In this document: in pieces, positions 17,362 through 25,881 of the stretch
How the letters are laid out: every line of letters begins with the position of its first letter
Numbering within the stretch: position 1 is the first letter of the stretch
Assembly (NCBI RefSeq): GCF_017168255.1
Contig: NZ_JABFAP010000001.1
Span: forward strand, 781,087-845,086
Origin: Agrococcus sp. KRD186
GTDB lineage: Bacteria > Actinomycetota > Actinomycetes > Actinomycetales > Microbacteriaceae
Direction: 5' to 3'
DNA length: 64,000 bases
Notes under the pieces: model-generated
What the model was told of the DNA's origin: nothing
Databases searched by the model: none
Seen by the model: only the letters and a program-made list of their open reading frames with translations
Program-made: the position numbers and the translations under genes

Positions 17362-18138
17362 TCAAGCGCCGGCGATCGTGGCGATCAGCAGCGGCGCGGT
17401 GGCGCCGCCGATGACGCCGCCGATGATCGGCCCGGCGACCGGGATCCAGGAGTAGCTCCAGTCGCTCGACCCCTTGCCCTTGATGGGCAGCAGCGCGTGC
17501 GCGATGCGCGGGCCGAGGTCACGGGCCGGGTTGATGGCATATCCCGTCGGACCACCGAGCGAGGCGCCGATGCCGACGACCAGCAGTGCGACCGGGAGGG
17601 CGCCCAGCGAGGCGAGGCCGGCAGGCACGCCGAGCGCGTCGTCGCCGCCTTGCGCACCGAAGCCGACGACGACGAACACCAGCACGAAGGTGCCGATGAT
17701 CTCCGTGGCGAGGTTCCAGCCGTTGTGGCGGATGCCGGGGCCGGTGGAGAAGGTGCCGAGCTTGGCGCCCGGGTCCTCCTCGATGTCGAAGTGCTGCTTG
17801 TAGGCGAGCCAGCACAGCACGGCGCCCATGAAGGCACCGATGAGCTGGGCGATGATGTAGACGGGTACCGCGGCCCAGTTGACCTCGTTGCCCTGCACGA
17901 GGTCCTTCGCCAAGAGCCCGAAGGTGACGGCCGGGTTGATGTGCGCACCCGAGTAGATCGAGACGACGACACCGGCGAAGACCGCAAGGCCCCAGCCGAA
18001 GTTGATCATCAGGAAGCCGCCGCCGAAGCCCTTGTTGCCCTTCAGCACGACGTTGGCGACGACGCCGCAGCCGAGCAGCACCAGCATCGCGGTTCCGACC
18101 AGCTCCGAGAGGAATATCAGACCGAGGTTCTGATCCAC
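17362..18138 (-). CDS. glpF: Glycerol uptake facilitator, aquaglyceroporin
   Basis: The 258-residue membrane protein has the two NPA half-helix motifs of the MIP family: AHINPAV in the first half and [13 protein letters not shown] in the second. The Asp after the second NPAR, together with the Gly-rich selectivity region, indicates the glycerol-conducting subfamily rather than a strict aquaporin. Six membrane helices are visible. It starts at a GTG preceded by AGCAGGGA. It is transcribed away from dhaK and towards glpK; a 13-bp hairpin follows its stop. Glycerol entering here would be trapped by GlpK. Confidence 0.93.
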   Translation of the reverse strand: MDQNLGLIFLSELVGTAMLVLLGCGVVANVVLKGNKGFGGGFLMINFGWGLAVFAGVVVSIYSGAHINPAVTFGLLAKDLVQGNEVNWAAVPVYIIAQLIGAFMGAVLCWLAYKQHFDIEEDPGAKLGTFSTGPGIRHNGWNLATEIIGTFVLVFVVVGFGAQGGDDALGVPAGLASLGALPVALLVVGIGASLGGPTGYAINPARDLGPRIAHALLPIKGKGSSDWSYSWIPVAGPIIGGVIGGATAPLLIATIAGA

Positions 18139-18351
18139 AGGTCCCTGCTTTCTCTTCTCCGGGCATCATCGCCCGAACCGCCCGCTCAGGCAGTACCGAC
18201 ACAGTAACTGTGCTTTGCTCGGCTGTGTGCGTCCGCTGAGGATTTTCTACATAATGCGTCGAGAATCTTCAGGCTGAGGCGTAGCGTGAGGACGAAACGG
18301 ACCACCGTGCTGGACCACCGGCGTCGGATCACCGCGAGGGAGAGGCCCACC
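18139..18351. promoter_or_regulatory. Divergent control region glpF / dhaK with dyad operator candidate
   Basis: This 213-base region separates the divergent glpF and dhaK starts and is clearly more AT-rich than its surroundings. It contains a perfect inverted repeat at 18200-18212 (CACAGT-A-ACTGTG), a good candidate operator. TACATAAT at 18248-18255 is a possible -10 for dhaK, and AGGGAGAGG just before 18352 is the dhaK ribosome site. No regulator gene is adjacent, so the binding protein is unknown. Confidence 0.5.
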
Positions 18352-19352
<1,001 letters not shown>

Positions 19353-19356
<4 letters not shown>

Positions 19357-19976
19357 GCGGGCTCGACGGCGCGTGGACTCGGCGGTGGATCGAGGCCGTC
19401 GTCGCCGAGATCGCCACTCGCAAGTCAGAGCTGACGGCGCTCGACCGCGCCATCGGCGACGGCGACCACGGCGAGAACCTCGACCGCGGCTTCCAGGCGG
19501 TGCTCGGCAAGCTCGATGCGCTCGATGACGCCCCGACGCCCGGCGCGGTGCTGAAGCTGGTCGCCACGACGCTCATCTCGACCGTCGGCGGCGCTGCCGG
19601 CCCGCTGTACGGCACCGCCTTCCTGAAGGCGGCCATGGCTGCCGGCGACCGGCCGGAGCTCGATGCCACCGGGCTGGTCGAGGTGCTGACCGCCGCCCGC
19701 GACGGCATCGTCGCCCGCGGCAAGGCCGAGCCGAACGACAAGACGATGGTGGATGCGTGGAGTCCGGCCGTCGAGGCCGCTGGCGCCGCGGGCGATGACG
19801 TGCGCGCCGTGCTGGAGGCGGCCGCGAGCGCGGCGGCGGAGGGCGCGATCGCGACCGAGCCGCTGGTCGCGCACAAGGGGCGCGCCTCCTATCTGGGGGA
19901 GCGGGCGATCGGGCACCGCGACCCCGGCGCGGAGTCGACCGCGCTCATCCTGCGGGTGGCGGCGGACACGCGGTGA
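19353..19976 (+). CDS. dhaL: Dihydroxyacetone kinase, ADP-binding DhaL subunit
   Basis: The 207-residue product has [17 protein letters not shown] with the metal/ADP-binding Asp residues of DhaL, and a second signature [18 protein letters not shown]. DhaL carries tightly bound ADP that is phosphorylated by DhaM and passes phosphate to dihydroxyacetone on DhaK. The start is a GTG overlapping the dhaK stop; its own stop overlaps the dhaM start by four bases. The length is normal. Confidence 0.95.
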
Positions 19977-20650
19977 CGGTCGGACTGGTCATCGTCTCGC
20001 ACTCCGCGCGCATCGCGGAGGGAGTCGTCGAACTGGCGGCCCAGATGGCGGCAGCGGTCGAGATCGTACCCGCAGGCGGCACCGACGACGGCGGCATCGG
20101 CACGAGCTTCGACAAGGTGCAGGCGGCGCTGACCGCGGCCGACTCCGGCGACGGCGTGGTGGTGCTGTGCGATCTCGGCTCTGCCGTCCTCACCGCCGAG
20201 ACCGCGCTCGACCTCGCTGACGACCCCGGGCGCATCCGCATCGCCGACGCGCCGATCGTCGAGGGTGCCGTCGCTGCGGCAGTCGCAGCCGAGTCGGGGG
20301 CGAGCCTCGAGCAGGTGCTGGCGGCGGCCCAGGATCAGGCGCCCGCCCCAGCGCAGCCGGCGACCGAGCACCAGCACCCGGCTGACTCCGCCCGGTCGGC
20401 GGCGGTGGAGATCGCGCTCGCGAACGAGCACGGGCTGCACGCCAGGCCAGCCGCCGAGCTGGTGCGCACCGCGAGCGGCTTCGACGCGCAGGTGACGGTC
20501 AACGGCGTGGATGCGACGAGCATGCTGCGGGTGCTGGCCCTGGGCCTCGATCGCGGCACGGTCGCGCGGTTCGAAGCGACCGGCGCGCAGGCCGCGGAGG
20601 CCATCGCGGCGATCGAGCTGCTGGCTGCGGAGGGCTTCGGGGAGTCGTAG
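19973..20650 (+). CDS. dhaM: PTS-type phosphocarrier DhaM with fused HPr domain
   Basis: The 225-residue product has two domains. Residues 1 to about 125 are an EIIA-Man-like domain starting [16 protein letters not shown], with the phosphorylatable His10. Residues about 142-225 are an HPr domain with NEHGLHARPAAEL and His156. A short Ala/Pro linker (APAPAQPATEHQHP) joins them. The enzyme I-like third domain found in E. coli DhaM is absent, so general PTS enzyme I must feed this protein from elsewhere in the genome. The fused HPr may substitute for, or duplicate, the general HPr. Confidence 0.92.
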   Translation: MTVGLVIVSHSARIAEGVVELAAQMAAAVEIVPAGGTDDGGIGTSFDKVQAALTAADSGDGVVVLCDLGSAVLTAETALDLADDPGRIRIADAPIVEGAVAAAVAAESGASLEQVLAAAQDQAPAPAQPATEHQHPADSARSAAVEIALANEHGLHARPAAELVRTASGFDAQVTVNGVDATSMLRVLALGLDRGTVARFEATGAQAAEAIAAIELLAAEGFGES

Positions 20651-20657
20651 CCGCTCG

Positions 20658-20951
20658 TCAGTGCACGACGTGCGCGGCGAACTCGTCGGCCGCCGCGCGA
20701 GCGACGACGAACGAGCAGATCGGCCGGATCTGCTTGCCATCGGCGATGGTGGCGCGCAGCGCCTCATCGACGAGCGTCGAGCCGACGCCGCGGCCGCCGA
20801 ACGCCCGGTCGATCTCGGTGTGCACGAAGGAGCGCACGGCCTGGTCGTCGCGGTAGTCGGCGAAGCCGGCCAGGGCGCCGTCGATGTGCGCCTCGAAGCG
20901 CCGCGCCGCTGTGTTCTCGGTGATCTGCGTCTCGCTCTGCTGCTCGCTCAT
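20658..20951 (-). CDS. Small GNAT-like N-acetyltransferase domain protein
   Basis: The 97-residue product matches the short acetyltransferase-like family: a FEAHIDGALAGFADYRDDQA sheet, then HTEIDRAFGGRGVGSTLVDE, which is the acetyl-CoA pyrophosphate loop (GGRGVGS), and ICSFVVARAA. Proteins of this size lack the N-terminal half of a normal GNAT; their substrates are mostly unknown. ATG 20951 is supported by TAGCGT seven bases upstream. It is convergent with dhaM (7-base gap) and divergent from the EamA gene. Confidence 0.8.
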   Translation of the reverse strand: MSEQQSETQITENTAARRFEAHIDGALAGFADYRDDQAVRSFVHTEIDRAFGGRGVGSTLVDEALRATIADGKQIRPICSFVVARAAADEFAAHVVH

Positions 20952-20958
20952 GGGCGCC

Positions 20959-20976
20959 ACGCTAGCGGCCTATTCT
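20959..20976. promoter_or_regulatory. Divergent pair of -10 elements (GNAT-like gene / EamA gene)
   Basis: TAGCGT on the minus strand (20964-20959) lies seven bases before the ATG at 20951. TATTCT on the plus strand (20971-20976) lies six bases before the ATG at 20983. Only 31 bases separate the start codons, and no ribosome site fits on either side. Confidence 0.55.
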
Positions 20977-20982
20977 GAGCGG

Positions 20983-21906
20983 ATGGCGGAGACGGGCACC
21001 TCACGACTGGCGACCGTGCTGCTGGTGGGCCTCACCGTCGTGTGGGGCTCGACCTTCTTCCTCATCAAGGACCTCGTCGAGCACGTGCCCTCGCTCGACT
21101 TCCTCGGTGTGCGGTTCCTGCTCGCCGCCGCCATCATGACGGCGATCGCGTGGCGCAGCATCGCCCGACTGGGCCGCCCGCTGCTGCTGCGCTCCGCGGT
21201 GCTGGGGCTGCTGTACACCGCGGCGCAGATCCTGCAGACGATCGGGCTCGAGACCACGGCGGCCTCGGTGAGCGGGTTCCTGACCGGGGTCTACATCGTG
21301 CTCACGCCGCTGATCGCCGCGCTCGCCTTCCGGCAGCGCATCGAGACGAGCACCTGGATCGCTGTAGCGGTCGCGGCCGCAGGCCTCATGGTGCTGACGC
21401 TCACCGGCATCTCCTTCGGCCTCGGCGAGGCGCTCACGCTGGGCGGCGCGCTCGCGTACGCGCTGCACATCATCGCCACGGCCCGCTGGGCGCGGGTGGA
21501 GCACGCGCTCGGCATCGCGATCGTGCAGCTGTGGGTGATCGGCATCGTCTGCTTCGCGGGCGGCGTGCCGGACGGCATCACGCTGCCGGCGACGGGGGAG
21601 CAGTGGGCGTCGATGCTCTACATGGTGGTGTTCGCCTCGATCGCCGCGATGTGGGTGCAGACCTGGGCGCAGGCGCAGATCAGTGCGACGCGCGCCGCCG
21701 TCATCATGACCGCCGAGCCGGTCTGGGCGACCGCCTTCGCCGTGGCGTTCGGCGGCGAGGCGATCACCTGGCGGCTGGTCGTCGGCGGCGGCATGATCCT
21801 CGGCGCCATGTACGTGGTCGAGCTGCTCGCGGCACGCAGCCCAGCGCGCCGCGATGAGCCGCCCACTGGCGCGATCGACGCGCCCGTGCGCATGCCGGGC
21901 GAGTGA
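20983..21906 (+). CDS. EamA/DMT-family transporter
   Basis: The 307-residue product has ten hydrophobic segments in two EamA repeats. The first repeat has LLVGLTVVWGSTFFLIKDLV and the second ends with ITAEPVWATAFAV-like MTAEPVWATAFAVAFGGE, both diagnostic. Members export amino acids, metabolites or drugs; the substrate is unknown. TATTCT six bases before the ATG indicates a leaderless transcript. The next gene, a LysR regulator, starts 46 bases downstream on the same strand. Confidence 0.88.
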   Translation: MAETGTSRLATVLLVGLTVVWGSTFFLIKDLVEHVPSLDFLGVRFLLAAAIMTAIAWRSIARLGRPLLLRSAVLGLLYTAAQILQTIGLETTAASVSGFLTGVYIVLTPLIAALAFRQRIETSTWIAVAVAAAGLMVLTLTGISFGLGEALTLGGALAYALHIIATARWARVEHALGIAIVQLWVIGIVCFAGGVPDGITLPATGEQWASMLYMVVFASIAAMWVQTWAQAQISATRAAVIMTAEPVWATAFAVAFGGEAITWRLVVGGGMILGAMYVVELLAARSPARRDEPPTGAIDAPVRMPGE

Positions 21907-21952
21907 GCGCGGCGCGGAGACGGCACGCGGCTGGGTGGGGCATGCTTGTCGC

Positions 21953-22849
21953 ATGCAACTGGACCCGCGTCGCATCCTGATCTTTCGAACGGTCGCGCGC
22001 GAGGGCTCCGTCTCCGGCGGCGCTCGCGCGCTCGGCTGGACGCAGCCGGCCGTGAGCCAGCACATCCGCCTGCTCGAGGAGGAGGTGGGCCAGGCGCTGC
22101 TGCTGCGCTCGTCGACCGGTGTCACGCTGACGGAGGCGGGCGAGCGGCTGCTGCGGCACGCCGATGCGATCGCCGGGCTGCTGGGATCCGCCGAAGCAGA
22201 GCTGACCTCGCTCGCGGAGGGCGCGGGCAGCGTCACGATCGCCGCGTTCCCCTCGGCGCTGGCCGACTTCGTGCCGCGTGCGATCGCCGCGGCGCGGGTC
22301 GCGGTGCCGGAGCTCACCGCGCGCGTCATCGAGCTCGAGCCGCCGGAGGCGATCGAAGCGGTGCTCGCCGGCGACGCCGACATCGCGGTCGCGTTCGAGT
22401 ACGACGAGCTCCACGACGACGTGCAGCTCGCGCGCCTCGAGCTCGGCAGCGACCCCTCGCGCATCGTGCTGCCGCTCGATCACGAGCTGGCCGGCGGCGG
22501 CCCCGTCGACATCGCCGCGCTCGCCGGCTCCGACTGGGTGGGCGGCTGCGAGCGGTGCCGCGCGCACCTCGAGTCGCTCGCCGCCGACGCCGGCTTCGCG
22601 CCCAGGATCCAGTTCGAGACCGACGACTTCGTCGCCGCGCAGTCGTTCGTGGCCGCGACCGGCTCCGTGACGCTGCTGCCGGCGATGGCGCTGCGGGTGC
22701 TCACGCGCGACGACGTGGTGGTCGCTGCCCTCTCCGACGGCTCGGGGCGCACCGTCTCGCTGCGCTACCGCCACGGTGCGGAGCGCGTGCCGGCGGTCAG
22801 CACCGTGCTCGAGGCGATGCAGACGCTGTGGAGCGAGAGCGTCGCCTGA
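21953..22849 (+). CDS. LysR-family transcriptional regulator
   Basis: The 298-residue product has an N-terminal winged helix-turn-helix: ILIFRTVAREGSVSGGARAL, then GWTQPAVSQHIRLLEEEVGQ and LTEAGERLLRHADAI, followed by an effector-binding periplasmic-binding-protein-like domain. Two Cys residues (GGCERCRAH, near residue 200) lie in the effector domain, where most family members have none. Target genes are unknown; the co-directional EamA gene immediately upstream is the most likely partner. No inverted repeat is obvious in the short gap before it. Confidence 0.85.
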   Translation: MQLDPRRILIFRTVAREGSVSGGARALGWTQPAVSQHIRLLEEEVGQALLLRSSTGVTLTEAGERLLRHADAIAGLLGSAEAELTSLAEGAGSVTIAAFPSALADFVPRAIAAARVAVPELTARVIELEPPEAIEAVLAGDADIAVAFEYDELHDDVQLARLELGSDPSRIVLPLDHELAGGGPVDIAALAGSDWVGGCERCRAHLESLAADAGFAPRIQFETDDFVAAQSFVAATGSVTLLPAMALRVLTRDDVVVAALSDGSGRTVSLRYRHGAERVPAVSTVLEAMQTLWSESVA

Positions 22850-22861
22850 GTCGCTGACCGC

Positions 22862-23650
22862 TCAGCCGTGCGCGGCCGAGATGCGGGCGGCGGGCGCGAG
22901 GCCATCGGCCGCCAGCTCGCCCAGCGCGATCCGCGCCAGCGCGCCCGCATGCGCCTCGCACGAGTCGATCAGCGGCACGGCCGAGTCATCGGCGCCGATC
23001 AGCAGCATGATCTCGGTGCACGCGAGCACGATCGCCTCGGCGCCCTCGGCCACGAGCGCGGCGATCGCGTCCCGGTACACGGCACGCGACGCATCCGTCA
23101 CCACGCCCTGGGTGAGCTCGTCGAAGATGATGCGGTCGAGCTCGGCCTGCGCGCCAGCGACGGGGACGACGACGGCGATGCCGTGCTGTGCCAGCCGGTC
23201 GGCGTAGAACGGCTCGGCCATCACCCACTGCGTGCCCACGATGCCGAGCGTGCGCGCGTCGGCGCGACCGGCCGCATCCGCCACCGCATCGCCGATGTGC
23301 ACGAGCGGCACACCGATGCTCGCCTCGACGGCGGGCGCGACCTTGTGCATGAGGTTGGTCCCGATCGCGATCGACCCCGCGCCGGCGCGCTCGAGCGCGG
23401 CTGCCTCGCGTGCCAGGATCTCGCCCGCCGCCGCCCAGTCCTCGCGCAGCTGGCAGTCGCGGATCTCTGCGAAGTCGAGGCTCGAGAGCAGCAGCCGTGC
23501 GGAGGCGTGCCCGCCGCGCTCGGCGGCGACCCGCTCGTTGATGGCGCGGTAGTACTCGATCGTGGAGTGCCAGCTCATGCCGCCGAGGACGCCGATGGTC
23601 TCGCCGGCGGCACGGTGCGGGGTGTGCTCGGCTGCGGTGACGTGCTGCAT
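22862..23650 (-). CDS. Aspartate/glutamate racemase-family protein with one catalytic Cys replaced
   Basis: The 262-residue product fits the Asp/Glu racemase (YgeA/RacX-like) family: GVLGGMSWHSTIEYYRAINE at the start, LLLSSLDFAEI, TLGIVGTQWVM and VLACTEIMLLI near 209-219. The C-terminal catalytic Cys211 is present. The N-terminal one, expected in a CTNTMHK-type motif, is Gly97 (AIGTNLMHK). Two-base racemases need both thiols, so this protein may be a one-sided epimerase, bind a different substrate, or be inactive. It is convergent with the LysR gene (12-base gap). Confidence 0.82.
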   Translation of the reverse strand: MQHVTAAEHTPHRAAGETIGVLGGMSWHSTIEYYRAINERVAAERGGHASARLLLSSLDFAEIRDCQLREDWAAAGEILAREAAALERAGAGSIAIGTNLMHKVAPAVEASIGVPLVHIGDAVADAAGRADARTLGIVGTQWVMAEPFYADRLAQHGIAVVVPVAGAQAELDRIIFDELTQGVVTDASRAVYRDAIAALVAEGAEAIVLACTEIMLLIGADDSAVPLIDSCEAHAGALARIALGELAADGLAPAARISAAHG

Positions 23651-23706
23651 GCCATCGATCCCACCAGGCTGGGGGATAGAAGTCCAACCTGTGTCTCTGA
23701 TGATTG

Positions 23707-24453
23707 CTATTTGGTGCGGTAATAGCCAGAGGTCGTCCGGGTCGCGGTGCTCGGCAGCGGGGCGGTCGGCGCGGGAGCGCCAAGGCCCAGCCGCTGCTGC
23801 AGGCTCACCGCCAGCAGCGCCTGGGCGCCCACGTAGGGGATGAGCACGCAGAAGGTGCGCAGCGGGTCGGGGATGTCGATCACGAACAGGCCGATGCCCA
23901 GCACGAGATCGCTCGCCAGGAAGAGCAGCCCGCCGAGGAGACCCGCGGTGTCGATCGCGGCGAAGGCTGCGACGGCCGCCAGCACGAAGGCGTAGAGCAG
24001 CACGGGGATCGCCAGCGCGCCGGCGTTGATGGCGATCAGGACGCCGGCGATGAGCGCGACGATGGCGTAGCCGATCGCAGCCGGGCTCCACGCCAGCGAG
24101 CGCTTGCGGGTCGGCCAGAGCGCGAACAGGTAGGCGATGTGACCGAGCAGGAACAGGCCCAGCAGCACGATCGTCATGCCGGTGGTGGCGCCGAAGCCGT
24201 CGCCCAGCGCGCACAGGACGATGGCGGCGAGGTGCCAGCGGCCGACCGGATGCCGCAGCGCGCCGATCAGCGCGAGCGCGATCGCGATGGGCGGCAGCAG
24301 CAGCCACATCAGCACCGTGCGCACCAGGTTCAGCATGTCGGCGTTGCCCACGCCGATGCCGATCAGCGCCGCGGCCAGCAGATTGACCGCGAGCACCACC
24401 GCGGCGACGAGCAGGCCGGTGCGCAGGGCACGGGGCAGCGGCATCGCGGGCAT
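23707..24453 (-). CDS. Lysoplasmalogenase-like (YhhN family) membrane protein
   Basis: The 248-residue integral membrane protein has about eight helices. The conserved acidic family positions appear as LCALGDGFGA and LFLASDLVLGIGLF. Characterised YhhN/TMEM86 members hydrolyse the vinyl-ether bond of lysoplasmalogens; whether this organism makes plasmalogens is unknown. The start at 24453 (MPAMPLPRALRTG) is the first Met after the hydrophilic non-homologous part of a long open frame; an ATG nine bases on is equally possible. It is divergent from the ATPase gene at 24554. Confidence 0.7.
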   Translation of the reverse strand: MPAMPLPRALRTGLLVAAVVLAVNLLAAALIGIGVGNADMLNLVRTVLMWLLLPPIAIALALIGALRHPVGRWHLAAIVLCALGDGFGATTGMTIVLLGLFLLGHIAYLFALWPTRKRSLAWSPAAIGYAIVALIAGVLIAINAGALAIPVLLYAFVLAAVAAFAAIDTAGLLGGLLFLASDLVLGIGLFVIDIPDPLRTFCVLIPYVGAQALLAVSLQQRLGLGAPAPTAPLPSTATRTTSGYYRTK

Positions 24454-24553
24454 GTGCCCATCGTTCCACGACCGGCGCCGACGGGGCGGGTGCTCCTCGC
24501 GGCGGGTCGCCGTGTCGGGTCGCCGTGTCGGCGGGCGATGGCAGAGTGGGCGC

Positions 24554-25708
24554 GTGCACGACAACCCCTTCAGGCCCGGATTCGGCATCTCGCCGCCCAT
24601 GCTGGCGGGTCGGGATGCGCTGCTCGACGAGTGGCGCGAGGTGTTCGGCCTGGGCGCGTGGTCGCCGTATCGCGCCGCGCTCGTCACCGGCATGCGCGGC
24701 GTCGGGAAGACCGTGCTGCTCAACGCGGTGGAGGATCTCGCGCTCGCCCACGACTGGACGGTGGTGCACGGCACGCTGCACGCCGGGCTCGTCGACCTGC
24801 TCGAGCACGACCAGCTGCCGGCGATGCTGCTGGCGCAGGACCCGGATGCGGTGCGGCACGAGATCACGAGCGTCACGGTCGCGCAGGTGGGCGGCCTGCG
24901 CACCGAGTCGACGGCGCGCTACGAGCGCGAGCCGCGGCTCGAGAGCATGTTCGCCCGGCTCGTCGAGCTCGCGGAGGGTCGCGGCGCCGGTGTGCTGGTC
25001 TCGCTCGACGAGGTCGCGATCGAGTCGCTCGACCAGCTGCGCCGCATCGCGATCGCGGTGCAGCACCTGATGCGCGAGGATCGCCGGATCGCGATCGTCG
25101 CGGCCGGCGTGCCCGCTTCGATCGCCGCCGCGCTCGACGCCGACGGGCTCACCTTCTTCCGCCGCGCACAGCAAGTGCGCCTCGACACGCTGACGCTCGC
25201 CGAGACCCGCGCCGCCATCGCCGAGCCGGTGCGCAGCCGCGGGCGCACGATCGGCGAGGCGGCGCTCGACCGCGCCGCGAGGGGCAGCGAGGGCTACCCC
25301 TACCTCGTGCAGTCCATCGGCGCCCGCGCGTGGGAGTACACGCCCAGCACCTCGGAGATCACGACGGATGCGGTGCAGCACGCCGTCGAGGTCGCGCACG
25401 CGGCCATGGGGGAGAGCGTGATCGTGCCGGCGCTGCGGGGGCTCTCGGCCCGCGACCGCGACTACCTGCTGGCGATGGCCGAGGACGACGGGCCGGCCTC
25501 GACGGCCACGGTCGCCGAGCGCATGGGTGCCACCAGCGGCAACGCCGGCCGGCAGCGCTCGCGGCTGCTCGACGGCGGCATCATCATCGCGCCCGAGCGC
25601 GGTCGGGTGGAGTTCGCGATCCCGCGCATGCGCGAGCACCTGCGCGCACATCCGCAGGACGCGCAGCTGGGCCTGCCCACCAGGGCTCGCGAGACCTTCC
25701 GCGACTGA
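24554..25708 (+). CDS. AAA-type ATPase with C-terminal winged-helix-like region
   Basis: The 384-residue soluble protein has Walker A TGMRGVGKT at residues 45-53 and Walker B GVLVSLDE at 146-153. It belongs to the prokaryotic STAND/ORC-like AAA ATPases. The last 80 residues (LSARDRDYLLAMAEDDGPAS... RSRLLDGGIIIAPERGRVEF) look like a winged helix, so DNA binding is plausible. The start is GTG at 24554 with a GAGTGGG ribosome site. Such genes in actinobacteria are often orphan regulators or defence-associated, and nothing adjacent tells which. The family is clear, the role unknown. Confidence 0.7.
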   Translation: MHDNPFRPGFGISPPMLAGRDALLDEWREVFGLGAWSPYRAALVTGMRGVGKTVLLNAVEDLALAHDWTVVHGTLHAGLVDLLEHDQLPAMLLAQDPDAVRHEITSVTVAQVGGLRTESTARYEREPRLESMFARLVELAEGRGAGVLVSLDEVAIESLDQLRRIAIAVQHLMREDRRIAIVAAGVPASIAAALDADGLTFFRRAQQVRLDTLTLAETRAAIAEPVRSRGRTIGEAALDRAARGSEGYPYLVQSIGARAWEYTPSTSEITTDAVQHAVEVAHAAMGESVIVPALRGLSARDRDYLLAMAEDDGPASTATVAERMGATSGNAGRQRSRLLDGGIIIAPERGRVEFAIPRMREHLRAHPQDAQLGLPTRARETFRD

Positions 25709-25881
25709 CCGCCGATCGGATACGATCGTCGGCGTCAGGCATCGCATCCCACCCGGTGCCGGTCTCGAGAAAAGGGACCACGCGCATCCGCGCGCGACAC
25801 ACATGGACCCCATCGATGAGGTTCCGTGCCGTGTCGCCAGAGCGCCGCGCCGTCGAGCCTCCTTCTCTGCCGGAGAGCCCC

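Noticed and set aside
22862-25813. Single 983-codon minus-strand frame
   Set aside because: It is a GC-rich open frame running through the racemase and the antisense of the ATPase; family homology starts at 23650 and the ATPase on the other strand is clearly real.
25709-25881. Riboswitch or peptide attenuator upstream of the ThDP enzyme
   Set aside because: The leader is 170 bases and has some short pairings, but none of the conserved motifs I know for TPP or guanidine riboswitches, and no leader peptide rich in branched-chain codons.
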